NCBI RefSeq assembly: GCF_036884255.1
Contig: NZ_CP145605.1
Coordinates: 6,470,617-6,534,616 of the forward strand
Source of the DNA: Paenibacillus tundrae
GTDB taxonomy: Bacteria > Bacillota > Bacilli > Paenibacillales > Paenibacillaceae
Direction: 5' to 3'
Length of the DNA: 64,000 nt
Shown: positions 45,294-54,449 of the stretch, in pieces
Layout of the letters: each line of letters starts with the position of its first letter
Position numbering within the stretch: position 1 is the first letter of the stretch
Notes under the pieces: generated by a model
The model's input: the letters and a program-made list of their open reading frames with translations, nothing else
Told to the model about the DNA's origin: nothing
Databases searched by the model: none
Translations under genes and position numbers: made by a program

Positions 45294-45557
45294 CTACATC
45301 GGTATGTTATCATAGCTGTCTTCCGTTTTGAAATAGAGGCCTCGAATCTCCACGAACTCATTCCGAATGATCTGTTGCACTCTCAGCACATCTTCCTTAG
45401 GAAACTGAATACAGAGTGCACAGCCTGCCGTAATCTCTTTCGGTGTTGGAAACAAGTCGATCTCAATCTCAGCAAATTCTAACAGCATCTCCGCTCGTAG
45501 TGCCTGCTGAGTAGAATCAAATGCAATCAACATCCAATCATCTAACCATTCGTCCAT
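45294..45557 (-). CDS. DUF3343 protein
   Basis: An 87-residue protein of the DUF3343 family, with 'LIAFDSTQQALRAEMLLEFAEIEIDLFPTPKEITAGCALCIQFP' as the signature and Cys residues at 'GCALC'. The family is sometimes linked with redox or sulfur-relay proteins. Here it stands between yyaC and mscS and is 14 bases upstream of mscS, so the two are cotranscribed. Function unknown. Confidence 0.8.
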   Translation of the reverse strand: MDEWLDDWMLIAFDSTQQALRAEMLLEFAEIEIDLFPTPKEITAGCALCIQFPKEDVLRVQQIIRNEFVEIRGLYFKTEDSYDNIPM

Positions 45558-45645
45558 GCCCGGCTCCCTTCAATCTTACTTAGCTCCAAATTACCCTCAT
45601 TGGGTCACAGCATAACCTTCTTATGAAAAAGCTTGTCCTCACCAA

Positions 45646-45674
45646 GTATAAAACGCTCTATCCTTCCATATACT
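45646..45674 (+). promoter_or_regulatory. Candidate forespore sigma promoter for yyaC
   Basis: GTATA at 45646-45650 and CATATACT at 45667-45674 are separated by 16 bases and resemble the -35 and -10 boxes recognised by sigma-F or sigma-G. It is 35 bases before the yyaC start. The gene's sporulation role fits. Confidence 0.45.
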
Positions 45675-45708
45675 GTTACTACCATTTCAAGGGGAAAGGA
45701 TAGATCCT

Positions 45709-46314
45709 ATGAAACCCATCTCGCATTCTTTTTCATCCCAAGATATGACCAGTTTGAAAATTCCTCATACCGATCCTGGCGTACACTCAGCTATTATTCA
45801 TCGTTTAATGTTCCATCTCTACAAAGCTCATTCGTTGCAAAATGTGGTAATCGTATGCATCGGTACTGATCGATCTACCGGGGACTGCTTAGGCCCATTA
45901 GTAGGTTCAGCTCTCGCTAAATGGGACAGCCCTCTCTTTCACCTTTATGGCACACTGGATGAACCTGTACATGCTATGAATCTACAAGAAACACTGCACA
46001 AAATCCAAGCCACACACCATAATCCATACGTTATCGGAATCGATGCTTGTCTTGGACAATCCTCTAGTGTTGGCTGCATTCAAGTGGTCAATGGTCCATT
46101 GAAGCCTGGAGCTGGCGTAAATAAAGAATTACCGCCGGTCGGCGATATCCATCTGACAGGTATCGTTAACGTCGGCGGCTTTATGGAATACTTTGTTCTG
46201 CAAAATACAAGGCTCAGCTTAGTTATGCGCATGTCTGAGATTATATCCAGCAGTCTTTACTCGGCCATCCGAGAATGGCATACTCGCTCTACTCTGCTTG
46301 CTGTGCCAGAGTAA
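45709..46314 (+). CDS. yyaC: Spore protease YyaC family protein
   Basis: A 201-residue protein of the YyaC/GPR-like peptidase family known in sporulating Firmicutes. The core 'VVIVCIGTDRSTGDCLGPLVGSALAKW' (about 46-72), 'YGTLDEPVHAMNL' and 'IGIDACLGQSSSVGCIQVVNGPLKPGAGVNKELPPVGD' are conserved. It resembles a hydrogenase-maturation-type metalloprotease fold; the substrate is not known. GGAAAGGAT precedes the ATG. It converges on and overlaps the DUF4446 gene by 26 bp. Confidence 0.9.
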   Translation: MKPISHSFSSQDMTSLKIPHTDPGVHSAIIHRLMFHLYKAHSLQNVVIVCIGTDRSTGDCLGPLVGSALAKWDSPLFHLYGTLDEPVHAMNLQETLHKIQATHHNPYVIGIDACLGQSSSVGCIQVVNGPLKPGAGVNKELPPVGDIHLTGIVNVGGFMEYFVLQNTRLSLVMRMSEIISSSLYSAIREWHTRSTLLAVPE

Positions 46315-46789
46315 TCGCTTCTTTCTCTTCAGGGGAAAGTGTATACGTGGACTCTCCCCCTTTAAGAGGTTTAGCATAGACATAAGAACCATCACGATTA
46401 TAGAGACCTGTGAGGATCATACCGTCTTGATTATCGTTAATCATTGCCATGGAGAAGCTCAGATCACTACCTCTTTCACCATAAGCATTGTAACGCTTAA
46501 CCCCTACTTTACCCTGCATATGGGTCAATTTCTGCATGACTGCTTGTAGCTGATTCGTTTGCAGCTTGTGTTCATCTTCAATGCTATCCATCTGAATCTT
46601 CAGATTAATTAACAACGTCTCCAGATCTTCTACTCCTGTGCCAGACATCATCGCTTCATATTTCCGTTTAAACTTACGCAACTTTGCACCCTGTGCAATG
46701 CTAGTCACCAGCAAGATTACCAATAGTAATGCCATTCCGCCAATAATCCATAGCAATTGTTCCAGAATCAGCTCATTTAGTTCAGCCAT
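46289..46789 (-). CDS. DUF4446 membrane-anchored protein
   Basis: A 166-residue protein. A membrane helix at about 9-31 is followed by a coiled-coil segment (about 38-95, KLRKFKRKYEAMMSG ... HKLQTNQLQAVMQKL) and a small beta domain 'RYNAYGERGSDLSFSMAMINDNQDGMILTGLYNRDGSYVYAKPL', the DUF4446 signature. Function unknown; it lies between yyaC and a class V aminotransferase near parAB in relatives. Confidence 0.85.
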   Translation of the reverse strand: MAELNELILEQLLWIIGGMALLLVILLVTSIAQGAKLRKFKRKYEAMMSGTGVEDLETLLINLKIQMDSIEDEHKLQTNQLQAVMQKLTHMQGKVGVKRYNAYGERGSDLSFSMAMINDNQDGMILTGLYNRDGSYVYAKPLKGGESTYTLSPEEKEAITLAQQAE

Positions 46790-46887
46790 GTAGTGTAACT
46801 ACCCCTCTGTTTGTTTGTTCAGATTAAGGTCTGTATCCTGTAGCATCATGCCTATATTACGAAATCACCTGATCGATCAGCCCTGGA

Positions 46888-46921
46888 ATACAAAAACCCC
46901 TCTTAGGATTTCCTAAGTCCC
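46888..46921 (-). terminator. Terminator after the aminotransferase gene
   Basis: Reading leftward, CTTAGGA, AA and TCCTAAG form a hairpin followed by AGGGGTTTTTG. It lies about 100 bases after the stop. Confidence 0.6.
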
Positions 46922-47017
46922 TTCGTATAACCAAGTGATGCGTACCCGGGTATATCCACTCTCTTTATGTCATGGATTGAGATCATAACATGCCTAACGA
47001 TGATGTATCCATGCAAC

Positions 47018-48172
47018 TTATTTGAATCTTGTTATTTCGTGCACAGCTTCAATTAAAGTGTTCACATCACTTTGGACTGTGTTGTATCCTACACTTGCTC
47101 TAACCGCTCCACTCCGTGTAGTGCCTGCGGACTCATGTGCAAGAGGTGTACAGTGAAACCCGGAACGAACTGCAATGTTGTACTGTCGATCCAGTTTAAA
47201 AGCAAGTTGAGCTGAATCATGTCCTTCTACCGTAAACGATAACAATCCAGTACGGGGGTGTCCAACCTCTGGGCCTAACATTCGAATTCCCGGTACAGAG
47301 GCTAACCCTTCCATCATAAACTGTGTCAATTCCCATTCATGTTGGTAGATCCGTTCAGGTGTTAATTCCATCACATGCTTTACACCAGCAGCAAGACCGG
47401 CCATACCTACCGTATTAGGTGTACCAGCTTCATAACGATCGGGACGGACAGTAGGTTGTTCTATTGCTTCTGATTGACTTCCTGTCCCGCCATGAAGTAG
47501 AGGTTGCACGTCTAACTCTGGGGCAATGTAGAGTCCACCTGTCCCTTGTGGACCTAACAAACCTTTGTGACCAGGAAAGGCAAGCATATCAATGCCAAGT
47601 TGCTTCACATCAACGGGCATCACGCCAGCGCTTTGAGCAGCATCTACAAGTAAAGGAATCTGACGTTTTCGACACATCTCAGAGATTTCACCCACTGGTA
47701 AAATACTACCCAACAGATTAGAGCTATGTGTACAGACAACCAGTCGGGTGTTCGGTCGGAACATCTTCTTAAGCTCCAACAGATCAACGGCGCCCATAGC
47801 ATTAACCTTTACATAATCTACGGTTACATTTCGTGATCTACGCATGTACTCCAACGGACGTCGCACAGAGTTATGTTCAGCCATAGTTGCAATAACATGG
47901 TCACCTTCGCGTAACCATCCCTGAATGGCAAGGTTCAAAGCCTCTGTCGTATTCGAACCGAGTGAAATATCATTTGCATTGCTCACACCAAACAGCGTGG
48001 ATAATGCCTTTCTAGTGCTAAATAATACGCGACTCGCTTGAACAGCCATCCGATGGCTACCTCTACCTGGATTAGCTCCCGCTACATCCAAAGCCTGCAT
48101 CATTGCTTCACCAACAGTAGGCGGTTTAGGCCATGATGTTGCAGCATGATCTAGATAGATGACTCTCTCCAC
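47018..48172 (-). CDS. Class V aminotransferase, cysteine desulfurase-like
   Basis: A 384-residue PLP enzyme. 'IYLDHAATSWPKPP' opens the fold; 'GSNTTEALNLAIQ' and 'AEHNSVRRPLEYM' bind the cofactor, and the Schiff-base lysine is in 'FPGHKGLLGPQGTGGLYI'. The C-terminal 'VRSGFHCTPLAHE' has a cysteine that may be the desulfurase persulfide residue. The GTG start at 48172 follows AGAGGTGG, giving MERVIYLDHAAT. It lies between DUF4446 and parB. Sulfur mobilisation is likely but the acceptor is unknown. Confidence 0.87.
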   Translation of the reverse strand: MERVIYLDHAATSWPKPPTVGEAMMQALDVAGANPGRGSHRMAVQASRVLFSTRKALSTLFGVSNANDISLGSNTTEALNLAIQGWLREGDHVIATMAEHNSVRRPLEYMRRSRNVTVDYVKVNAMGAVDLLELKKMFRPNTRLVVCTHSSNLLGSILPVGEISEMCRKRQIPLLVDAAQSAGVMPVDVKQLGIDMLAFPGHKGLLGPQGTGGLYIAPELDVQPLLHGGTGSQSEAIEQPTVRPDRYEAGTPNTVGMAGLAAGVKHVMELTPERIYQHEWELTQFMMEGLASVPGIRMLGPEVGHPRTGLLSFTVEGHDSAQLAFKLDRQYNIAVRSGFHCTPLAHESAGTTRSGAVRASVGYNTVQSDVNTLIEAVHEITRFK

Positions 48173-48230
48173 CTCATAACCACCTCTGCTCATTCATTAA
48201 ACGTAATGCTTGCATTTCACCCTAATAAAT

Positions 48231-48271
48231 ATGACATATCGTTGCTCCATCGTACAGAGGCGATATGTCAT
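48231..48271. repeat. Perfect 11-bp inverted repeat after parB
   Basis: ATGACATATCG (48231-48241) and CGATATGTCAT (48261-48271) are perfect inverted arms around a 19-base loop. It lies between parB and the aminotransferase gene. There is no T run, so it is either a weak terminator or an operator for the downstream gene. Confidence 0.45.
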
Positions 48272-48316
48272 CCCATGAGAAAGCCCCGCATGTTGTTATC
48301 GAGCGTGAAACATCAT

Positions 48317-49165
48317 CTATTGCAGCAGTTCGAGTAGCCGCTCTAGATCTTGTTTACTGTAGTAGTTGAGCTCAATTTTACCTTTTTCCTTGTTGCTATG
48401 CTTGATTTTCACAGTTGTTTTGAACCGCTCCCGAAGGGACTCCTCCACTGTATCAATGAATGGATCCTTCTTCTTCAGTTTAGATTTCGCTTTGCCCTCG
48501 AGTGCTTTAGCGCGATCCAACTGTTGAACTGCTTCTTCCAACTCACGCACACTCCATTGTTGCTCAATGGTTTGTTTAGCAAGTTGTTTCATCATATCAA
48601 GATCCTTCACACCTACAATGGCACGAGCATGACCCATTGATAGTGTTCCACGTGAAACATGATCCTTCAATTCATCCGGTAAAGATAACAATCTCAAGAA
48701 ATTAGCAATATGGGATCGAGATTTGCCCACCTTTACAGACAGCTCTTCCTGAGTCAAGGCGAACTGATCCATGAGCCCTTGATAGGCAACTGCAACTTCC
48801 ATAGCATTTAGGTTCTCACGCTGAAGATTCTCGATCAGTGCGATTTCCATAACCTGCTGATCACTGAAATTACGAACTACTGCTGGTACAGTAGCATTTC
48901 CGCAATATTGAGAAGCTCTGAAACGCCGTTCACCAGCAATAATCTCATACCCTCTCAACACGGTACGTACGATGATCGGCTGTATTACCCCATGCTGGCG
49001 AATGGACTCAGCCAACTCATGAATTGCATCCTCATCAAATACTTTTCGAGGTTGATAAGGGTTTGCCCGCAATTGACTAATCGGGATCTCAACGACTTTG
49101 TCATCATCATTAATTGAAAGCGATGGAATGAGGGCATCCAGACCTTTTCCGAGCCGCTTACTCAT
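48317..49165 (-). CDS. parB: Chromosome partitioning protein ParB (Spo0J)
   Basis: A 282-residue centromere-binding protein. The CTP-binding N-terminal domain includes 'VEIPISQLRANPYQPRKVF' and 'IAGERRFRASQ', then a helix-turn-helix 'FALTQEELSVKVGKSRSHIANFLRLL' and a C-terminal dimerisation region 'KGKIELNYYSKQDLERLLELL'. It loads SMC and spreads from parS. A parS-like site lies inside its own coding sequence, as in Bacillus subtilis spo0J. It overlaps parA by eight bases. Confidence 0.97.
   Translation of the reverse strand: MSKRLGKGLDALIPSLSINDDDKVVEIPISQLRANPYQPRKVFDEDAIHELAESIRQHGVIQPIIVRTVLRGYEIIAGERRFRASQYCGNATVPAVVRNFSDQQVMEIALIENLQRENLNAMEVAVAYQGLMDQFALTQEELSVKVGKSRSHIANFLRLLSLPDELKDHVSRGTLSMGHARAIVGVKDLDMMKQLAKQTIEQQWSVRELEEAVQQLDRAKALEGKAKSKLKKKDPFIDTVEESLRERFKTTVKIKHSNKEKGKIELNYYSKQDLERLLELLQ
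48644..48659. promoter_or_regulatory. parS-like site inside parB
   Basis: TGTTCCACGTGAAACA matches the ParB-binding consensus TGTTTCACGTGAAACA in 15 of 16 bases. Confidence 0.85.
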
Positions 49166-49919
49166 ATGATATCACTTCCTTTGCGAGCTCTAGATATACT
49201 TCTGCTCCCCGGGAACGGGGATCGTACGTAATAATCGACTGTCCATGAGATGGTGCTTCACTAAGCCGAACATTACGCGGGATAATCGTTGAATACACTT
49301 TTTGCTGAAAATACTTCTTAACTTCTTCAATGACTTGAATTCCCAGATTCGTACGCGCATCAAACATCGTAAGCAACACGCCTTCGATCTGCAAAGAGGT
49401 GTTCAGATGTTTCTGAACCAAACGAACGGTATTGAGCAGTTGGCTCAAACCTTCAAGTGCATAATACTCACACTGAATCGGAATGATCACCGAATCGGAG
49501 GCGGTCAACGAGTTAATCGTCAACATGCCAAGGGATGGTGGGCAATCGATCAGTATGTAATCATAATTGTTTTTCACCATGGCGAGTGATTTTTTCAGGC
49601 GAACTTCGCGTGATATCGTAGATACCAATTCAATCTCGGCTCCAGCGAGCTGAATGGTTGCAGGAATAATATGAAGTCCTTCGATTTGAGTTTCTACAAT
49701 AGCCTGCTGAGGATGAACTTCATTAATGATGACATCATATATGCAATTAGCCACATCTGCTTTATTGATTCCGACTCCGCTGGTTGTGTTCCCCTGAGGG
49801 TCTATATCGACAAGTAGTACTCTTTTCCCGAGTGAAGCCAGTCCTGCACCCAAGTTAACAGATGTTGTCGTTTTCCCCACACCGCCCTTTTGATTTGCTA
49901 CGGCCATAATCTTAGACAA
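49158..49919 (-). CDS. parA: Chromosome partitioning ATPase ParA (Soj)
   Basis: A 253-residue ParA/MinD ATPase that works with ParB and also regulates DnaA. The deviant Walker A 'NQKGGVGKTTTSVNLG' (about 7-22) and Walker B 'YDYILIDCPPSLGM' are intact. A TTG start at 49919 after GAGGTGA gives MSKIMAVANQKGG, which matches relatives; the upstream in-frame ATG would absorb the ribosome binding site. It leads the parAB pair. Confidence 0.95.
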   Translation of the reverse strand: MSKIMAVANQKGGVGKTTTSVNLGAGLASLGKRVLLVDIDPQGNTTSGVGINKADVANCIYDVIINEVHPQQAIVETQIEGLHIIPATIQLAGAEIELVSTISREVRLKKSLAMVKNNYDYILIDCPPSLGMLTINSLTASDSVIIPIQCEYYALEGLSQLLNTVRLVQKHLNTSLQIEGVLLTMFDARTNLGIQVIEEVKKYFQQKVYSTIIPRNVRLSEAPSHGQSIITYDPRSRGAEVYLELAKEVISYE

Positions 49920-50052
49920 TACCTTCACCTCAAATAAATAGGAGTCTTTTCTTGTAGGTTATAAGCTACATTTAACACCAAGCAGGTGGCTATCGTCCAC
50001 ACAACAACAACTACCATTTCCTCTATCAATGTCATTCTCCGTGCTATAGACA

Positions 50053-50076
50053 GAAAAAGCGGCCTATTGCCGCCTG
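50053..50076 (-). terminator. Terminator after noc
   Basis: Reading leftward, GGCGGC, AATA and GGCCGC form a hairpin followed by TTTTTC, ten bases after the noc stop. Confidence 0.85.
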
Positions 50077-50085
50077 AAGCTTCAA

Positions 50086-50904
50086 TTATTTGCGTTTCGG
50101 GATATGGATAACGATTTCATAATGATCCTCGTGGTCTTCTTCTTTCGTTTTGATATCCAGACCAGAACCGGAAACCATATCAATCGATTGGCGAATCGTA
50201 TTCAGTGCAAGTCTAACGTCCTTGGTGAATGAAATACGTTTCGATTTTTTAATTTTAGAGGCTTCTTTGTAGAAGGCAACACGTGCTTCCGTTTGCTTCA
50301 CATTGAGTTCTTTTTCAATAATTTCAGCAAGCAGCTTCATCTGTAATTCTTCTGTATCTAGTGAAAGTAACGCTCTTGCATGTCGTTCGGAGATTTTCCG
50401 TTCCATTAGAGCTGCTTTAATACCTTCAGGAAGCTGTAACAAACGAATTTTGTTGGCAATCGTCGACTGACTCTTACCCAAACGCTGTGCTAGACTCTCT
50501 TGTGTCAACTGATGCAAATCAATTAGTTTCTGATAGGCCACCGCTTCTTCGATCGATGTTAGTCCTTCACGCTGCAAGTTCTCAATCAATGCAATGGATG
50601 CAGCCTGTGAGTCGTTGAATTCACGTACAATGGCTGGAATATGATCCAGACCAAGCTTTCGAACTGCACGCCAGCGACGTTCACCAGCAATAATCTCATA
50701 TGATCCATTTCGTACGCGGACGACAATAGGTTGGATAACCCCATGTGTCTTGATCGTCTGCAACAACTCGTCAATTTTTTCATCATCAAAGATCGTACGG
50801 GGTTGATACGGGCTGCTCACAATTTCATTGACCGGAATTTGTTTTATCTCGTCTCCGTTATTGCGATCCGCCAAACCAAACAACTTCGAAAATTGTTCTT
50901 TCAT
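50086..50904 (-). CDS. noc: Nucleoid occlusion protein Noc
   Basis: A 272-residue ParB paralogue. It begins 'MKEQFSKLFGL', an amphipathic N-terminus that in Bacillus Noc binds the membrane, then the CTPase region 'VNEIVSSPYQPRTIF' and 'IAGERRWRAVRKLG', and the helix-turn-helix 'HQLTQESLAQRLGKSQSTIANKIRLL'. Noc keeps the division septum off the nucleoid. The ATG at 50904 has AGGTGG upstream. It stands between parAB and rsmG, the usual place. Confidence 0.93.
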   Translation of the reverse strand: MKEQFSKLFGLADRNNGDEIKQIPVNEIVSSPYQPRTIFDDEKIDELLQTIKTHGVIQPIVVRVRNGSYEIIAGERRWRAVRKLGLDHIPAIVREFNDSQAASIALIENLQREGLTSIEEAVAYQKLIDLHQLTQESLAQRLGKSQSTIANKIRLLQLPEGIKAALMERKISERHARALLSLDTEELQMKLLAEIIEKELNVKQTEARVAFYKEASKIKKSKRISFTKDVRLALNTIRQSIDMVSGSGLDIKTKEEDHEDHYEIVIHIPKRK

Positions 50905-51279
50905 TCCGTATATTACCACCTAGTTTCGTAATAGCTCCTGCTGTAATGCAGGTGCTTCTTATTCAATATGCGACCCCATATATACCGTCGTTTGTCGAAT
51001 AAGTTTTGCCTGTACTAACACTTCCTAATTCAATGACTTACTGTATGAAATGTCTATTCATCTATATCAATCTATGATCTCTGAACCAGAGAATCGGATA
51101 CTTCTATTCTATCATCTTTTCTATCATAATCCTATGTTTACCTATTCTTTAAACGCTCTTAATTTTCCTGCTTTTTATTCATTCAAATTGAACAATACGG
51201 AAGAGGTATTTTCTTTTCGGAGGGTATTTCTTTCACTATATGGTTAGCCGTTTCCCTTACGTATTTTAGAAAAGAAGAA

Positions 51280-51295
51280 TGTTTCACGTGAAACA
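51280..51295. promoter_or_regulatory. Perfect parS site upstream of noc
   Basis: TGTTTCACGTGAAACA equals the 16-bp parS consensus exactly. It lies in the 710-bp gap between noc and rsmG, which otherwise holds the rsmG terminator and AT-rich sequence. ParB would load here. Confidence 0.93.
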
Positions 51296-51535
51296 TCACC
51301 TGCTGAAGGTGCTATCTACACGGCAATGATCTCCATTCGTTAAATATCACACGTTCCATTGATAAAAGAATCACATTTTCGACTTTATATTCCAATCCAG
51401 TCAGCCATGCCTCAAACAAGCTTAAACCTATAAATTAACTTACTCGCAGATGAATGATTTAAACTCCTCACACTTTAAACTCTACTCAGTATTCGTTTTT
51501 GGTTATACCCATCCCTCAACTGTATTCACATCCAC

Positions 51536-51586
51536 AAAAAAATAGTGCACTCTGCTAATGCGTTGCATTAACAAAGATGCACTATT
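51536..51586 (-). terminator. Terminator after rsmG
   Basis: Reading leftward, AATAGTGCATCTTTGTTAATG and CATTAGCAGAGTGCACTATT form a long interrupted stem, followed by TTTTT. It ends the mnmE-mnmG-rsmG run. Confidence 0.88.
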
Positions 51587-51614
51587 GTACTTAATCTGCT
51601 TGAGCTACCTGTAA

Positions 51615-52337
51615 TTACACCAAAGGTGTTTTCAGTGGTGTACCTGGTTTGCGTGGATACTTATGAGGTGTTTTATCAAACTTCTGAACGAGAATAATAT
51701 GACGCTCAGATTCCTCCACCGGTAGCTGGAATGGATGGACTGCTTTTACTCGTCCCTTCAACTGGTTGAAGCTGAACTCCGCTTCCTTCATCTCTTCGCG
51801 CGGGTCGCCACCCTTCATCGCAGCGAAGAATCCACCTTTGCGTACAAATGGCAGGCAGAATTCATTCAATACAGCTAGCTTGGCAACTGCTCGTGCCGTA
51901 ACGAGATCATAACTATCCCGATACCCTTCTTTACGTCCAAGCTCTTCTGCTCGTCCATGGATCAATTCAACGTCTGTCAGACCAAGATGATCCACCACAT
52001 GCTGCAAGAAACCGATACGCTTATTCAATGAATCAATAATTGTTAACTTTAAGTGTGGAAAACAAATCTTAAGTGGCAATCCCGGGAAGCCCGCTCCCGA
52101 TCCGATATCAGCCAGCTTTTCAACTTTGGAAATATCCGTGTAAAAAGCTAGGGACACCGAATCATAAAAATGCTTCGTATAAACCTGTTCCCGCTCAGTG
52201 ATGCCCGTCAGATTCATCTTTTCATTCCAGGTAACAAGATCCTGAAAGTATAATTCAAACTGTTCCAGCTGAAGTTCATTCAGCTCTAATCCATGTTCTT
52301 TCAAACGCAACTGTAGTTGCTGTTGGATAGCGTCCAT
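51615..52337 (-). CDS. rsmG: 16S rRNA (guanine-527-N7)-methyltransferase RsmG
   Basis: A 240-residue SAM-dependent enzyme that methylates G527 in 16S rRNA. The 'LADIGSGAGFPGLPLKI' SAM loop (about 73-89), 'VELIHGRAEELG' and 'YDLVTARAVAKL' are characteristic. Its ATG overlaps the mnmG stop by one base, so it is translated from the same message. Loss gives low-level streptomycin resistance in other bacteria. Confidence 0.97.
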   Translation of the reverse strand: MDAIQQQLQLRLKEHGLELNELQLEQFELYFQDLVTWNEKMNLTGITEREQVYTKHFYDSVSLAFYTDISKVEKLADIGSGAGFPGLPLKICFPHLKLTIIDSLNKRIGFLQHVVDHLGLTDVELIHGRAEELGRKEGYRDSYDLVTARAVAKLAVLNEFCLPFVRKGGFFAAMKGGDPREEMKEAEFSFNQLKGRVKAVHPFQLPVEESERHIILVQKFDKTPHKYPRKPGTPLKTPLV

Positions 52338-54226
52338 TATTGTCCCCTTGCTGCGGTTACACGGTTATAATGCTCCAAGTAGACAAGCAAAATGGAGATA
52401 TCTGCTGGTGTAACCCCAGCGATACGGGAAGCTTGCCCAATCGAGATTGGACGAATCGTAGAGAGCTTTTGCTTCGCTTCCATCGCAAGTCCGTGAACTT
52501 CATTATATTCAATCGTATCCGGAATCTTCTTCTTCTCCATCTTTTGCAAACGTTCCACGTGGATCAATTGTTTCTCAATATAACCCGCATATTTGATTTG
52601 AATTTCGACTTGTTCTTTCATATCAGCAGTCAGTTCAACTTCAGGTGGTGAGATCTGCTCGATCCAGTCATACCCCAGTTCAGGACGACGCATCAAGGTT
52701 AGCAATGTGCTTCCATCCTGAATCGGTGTTGAGCCCGCTTCTTCAAGTTTCGCATTAACTTCCACAGGACGTACTTTTGCTACTTTCAGACGCTCAACTT
52801 CAGCATCTACTTTAGCTTTTTTATCGAGGAATTTTGCGTAACGTTCTTCGGTGATCAATCCGATATCATGACCAATTTCAGTCAAACGAAGATCAGCGTT
52901 ATCATGACGAAGCAACAAGCGGTATTCCGCACGTGATGTCAGCAAACGATATGGCTCATTGGTTCCTTTTGTTACGAGGTCGTCAATCAGAACTCCAATG
53001 TATCCTTGGGAACGATCAAGAATAACTGGCTCTTTCCCCTGCACTTTACGTGCCGCATTAATACCTGCCATTACACCTTGCCCAGCTGCTTCTTCGTAGC
53101 CAGATGTACCGTTAATCTGTCCTGCAGTGAACAGACCTGGTAAACGTTTTGTTTCGAGCGAAGGCCAGAGCTGTGTAGGTACCATTGCATCGTATTCAAT
53201 CGCATAGCCGTTACGCATCATTTCTACTTTTTCCATACCTGGGATGGAACGTAGAACAGCCAGCTGAACGTCCTCTGGCAGACTTGTCGATAGACCCTGC
53301 ACATAGTATTCCGATGTGTTTTTACCCTCTGGTTCAAGGAAAATCTGATGTTTCGGTTTATCGCTAAATCGAACAATCTTATCTTCAATCGATGGGCAAT
53401 AACGCGGGCCTGTACCTTCAATGACACCCGAGAACATTGGCGCACGGTGTAGATTATCGTTAATAATCTGATGAGTTTCAACAGATGTATATGTCAGCCA
53501 ACAAGGCAATTGCTCATTGTCAGAAGATTCTGTTTCGTAAGAAAAGAATTTCGGCTCGTCATCGCCTGGTTGGATTTCGGTTTTGCTAAAATCAATCGTG
53601 TCCTTGTGCACACGAGGTGGTGTACCTGTTTTGAAACGAACCAGATCGAAGCCAAGCTCACGCAAATGCTCGGACAATTTGAGTGATGGCTGTTGATTGT
53701 TCGGTCCACTTTCATACATCAATTCACCCATGATTACTTTACCGCGTAGATAGGTTCCTGTAGTCAGGACGACCGCCTTAGCACGATACTCAGTGCCAGT
53801 CTGTGTCACTACACCTACACACTTATCATCCTCTACGATAAGACGGTCTACCATACCTTGGCGCATGGTCAGATTACGTTCATTCTCCATCGTTTCTTTC
53901 ATTTTGTGCTGGTAAGAGAATTTATCTGCTTGAGCGCGCAGTGCGTGCACTGCCGGCCCTTTACCTGTGTTTAGCATCCGCATCTGGATAAATGTTTTGT
54001 CGATGTTTCGACCCATTTCTCCACCAAGTGCATCAATTTCACGCACAACATGCCCTTTTGCTGGTCCACCAATGGATGGGTTACAAGGCATGAAGGCCAC
54101 CATATCCAGATTGATCGTGATCATCAGTGTTTTGGAACCCATACGTGCTGCCGCTAGTGCAGATTCTACACCTGCATGTCCTGCGCCAACGACGATAACA
54201 TCATAACTACCGCCATCAAAAGCCAT
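52337..54226 (-). CDS. mnmG: tRNA uridine-34 modification enzyme MnmG (GidA)
   Basis: A 629-residue FAD protein that with MnmE adds the carboxymethylaminomethyl group at wobble U34. 'VIVVGAGHAGVESALAAARMG' is the FAD dinucleotide loop, 'CNPSIGGPAKGHVVREIDALGGEM' is conserved, and the C-terminal MnmE-binding domain is present. A promoter about 190 bases upstream (TTGCAC, 16 bases, TATGAT at 54438-54411) can start a separate message from mnmE. Confidence 0.98.
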   Translation of the reverse strand: MAFDGGSYDVIVVGAGHAGVESALAAARMGSKTLMITINLDMVAFMPCNPSIGGPAKGHVVREIDALGGEMGRNIDKTFIQMRMLNTGKGPAVHALRAQADKFSYQHKMKETMENERNLTMRQGMVDRLIVEDDKCVGVVTQTGTEYRAKAVVLTTGTYLRGKVIMGELMYESGPNNQQPSLKLSEHLRELGFDLVRFKTGTPPRVHKDTIDFSKTEIQPGDDEPKFFSYETESSDNEQLPCWLTYTSVETHQIINDNLHRAPMFSGVIEGTGPRYCPSIEDKIVRFSDKPKHQIFLEPEGKNTSEYYVQGLSTSLPEDVQLAVLRSIPGMEKVEMMRNGYAIEYDAMVPTQLWPSLETKRLPGLFTAGQINGTSGYEEAAGQGVMAGINAARKVQGKEPVILDRSQGYIGVLIDDLVTKGTNEPYRLLTSRAEYRLLLRHDNADLRLTEIGHDIGLITEERYAKFLDKKAKVDAEVERLKVAKVRPVEVNAKLEEAGSTPIQDGSTLLTLMRRPELGYDWIEQISPPEVELTADMKEQVEIQIKYAGYIEKQLIHVERLQKMEKKKIPDTIEYNEVHGLAMEAKQKLSTIRPISIGQASRIAGVTPADISILLVYLEHYNRVTAARGQ

Positions 54227-54410
54227 TCTTGTTTACCCCCTTATACCGTCGCACACCTTATATGATATACGATCGGTTCTAACAACTAGACGTCTGACTG
54301 CCTAATCGTAAATTGAATTTTGAAAAATCCGTAACATCTATATCAAAACAATAGGTCATTGTTCATCTAACTCTAAAATACATCACCTATAATAGGGATT
54401 GAACTCATCT

Positions 54411-54438
54411 ATCATACACCTTTTTGATACACGTGCAA
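54411..54438 (-). promoter_or_regulatory. Predicted promoter of mnmG-rsmG
   Basis: Reading leftward, TTGCAC and TATGAT are separated by 16 bases, a good sigma-A match, just before the mnmG leader. Confidence 0.55.
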
Positions 54439-54449
54439 GCCTGCAAATT

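Noticed and set aside
51050..51247. 65-residue frame in the noc-rsmG gap
   Set aside because: No ribosome binding site and low-complexity AT-rich sequence.
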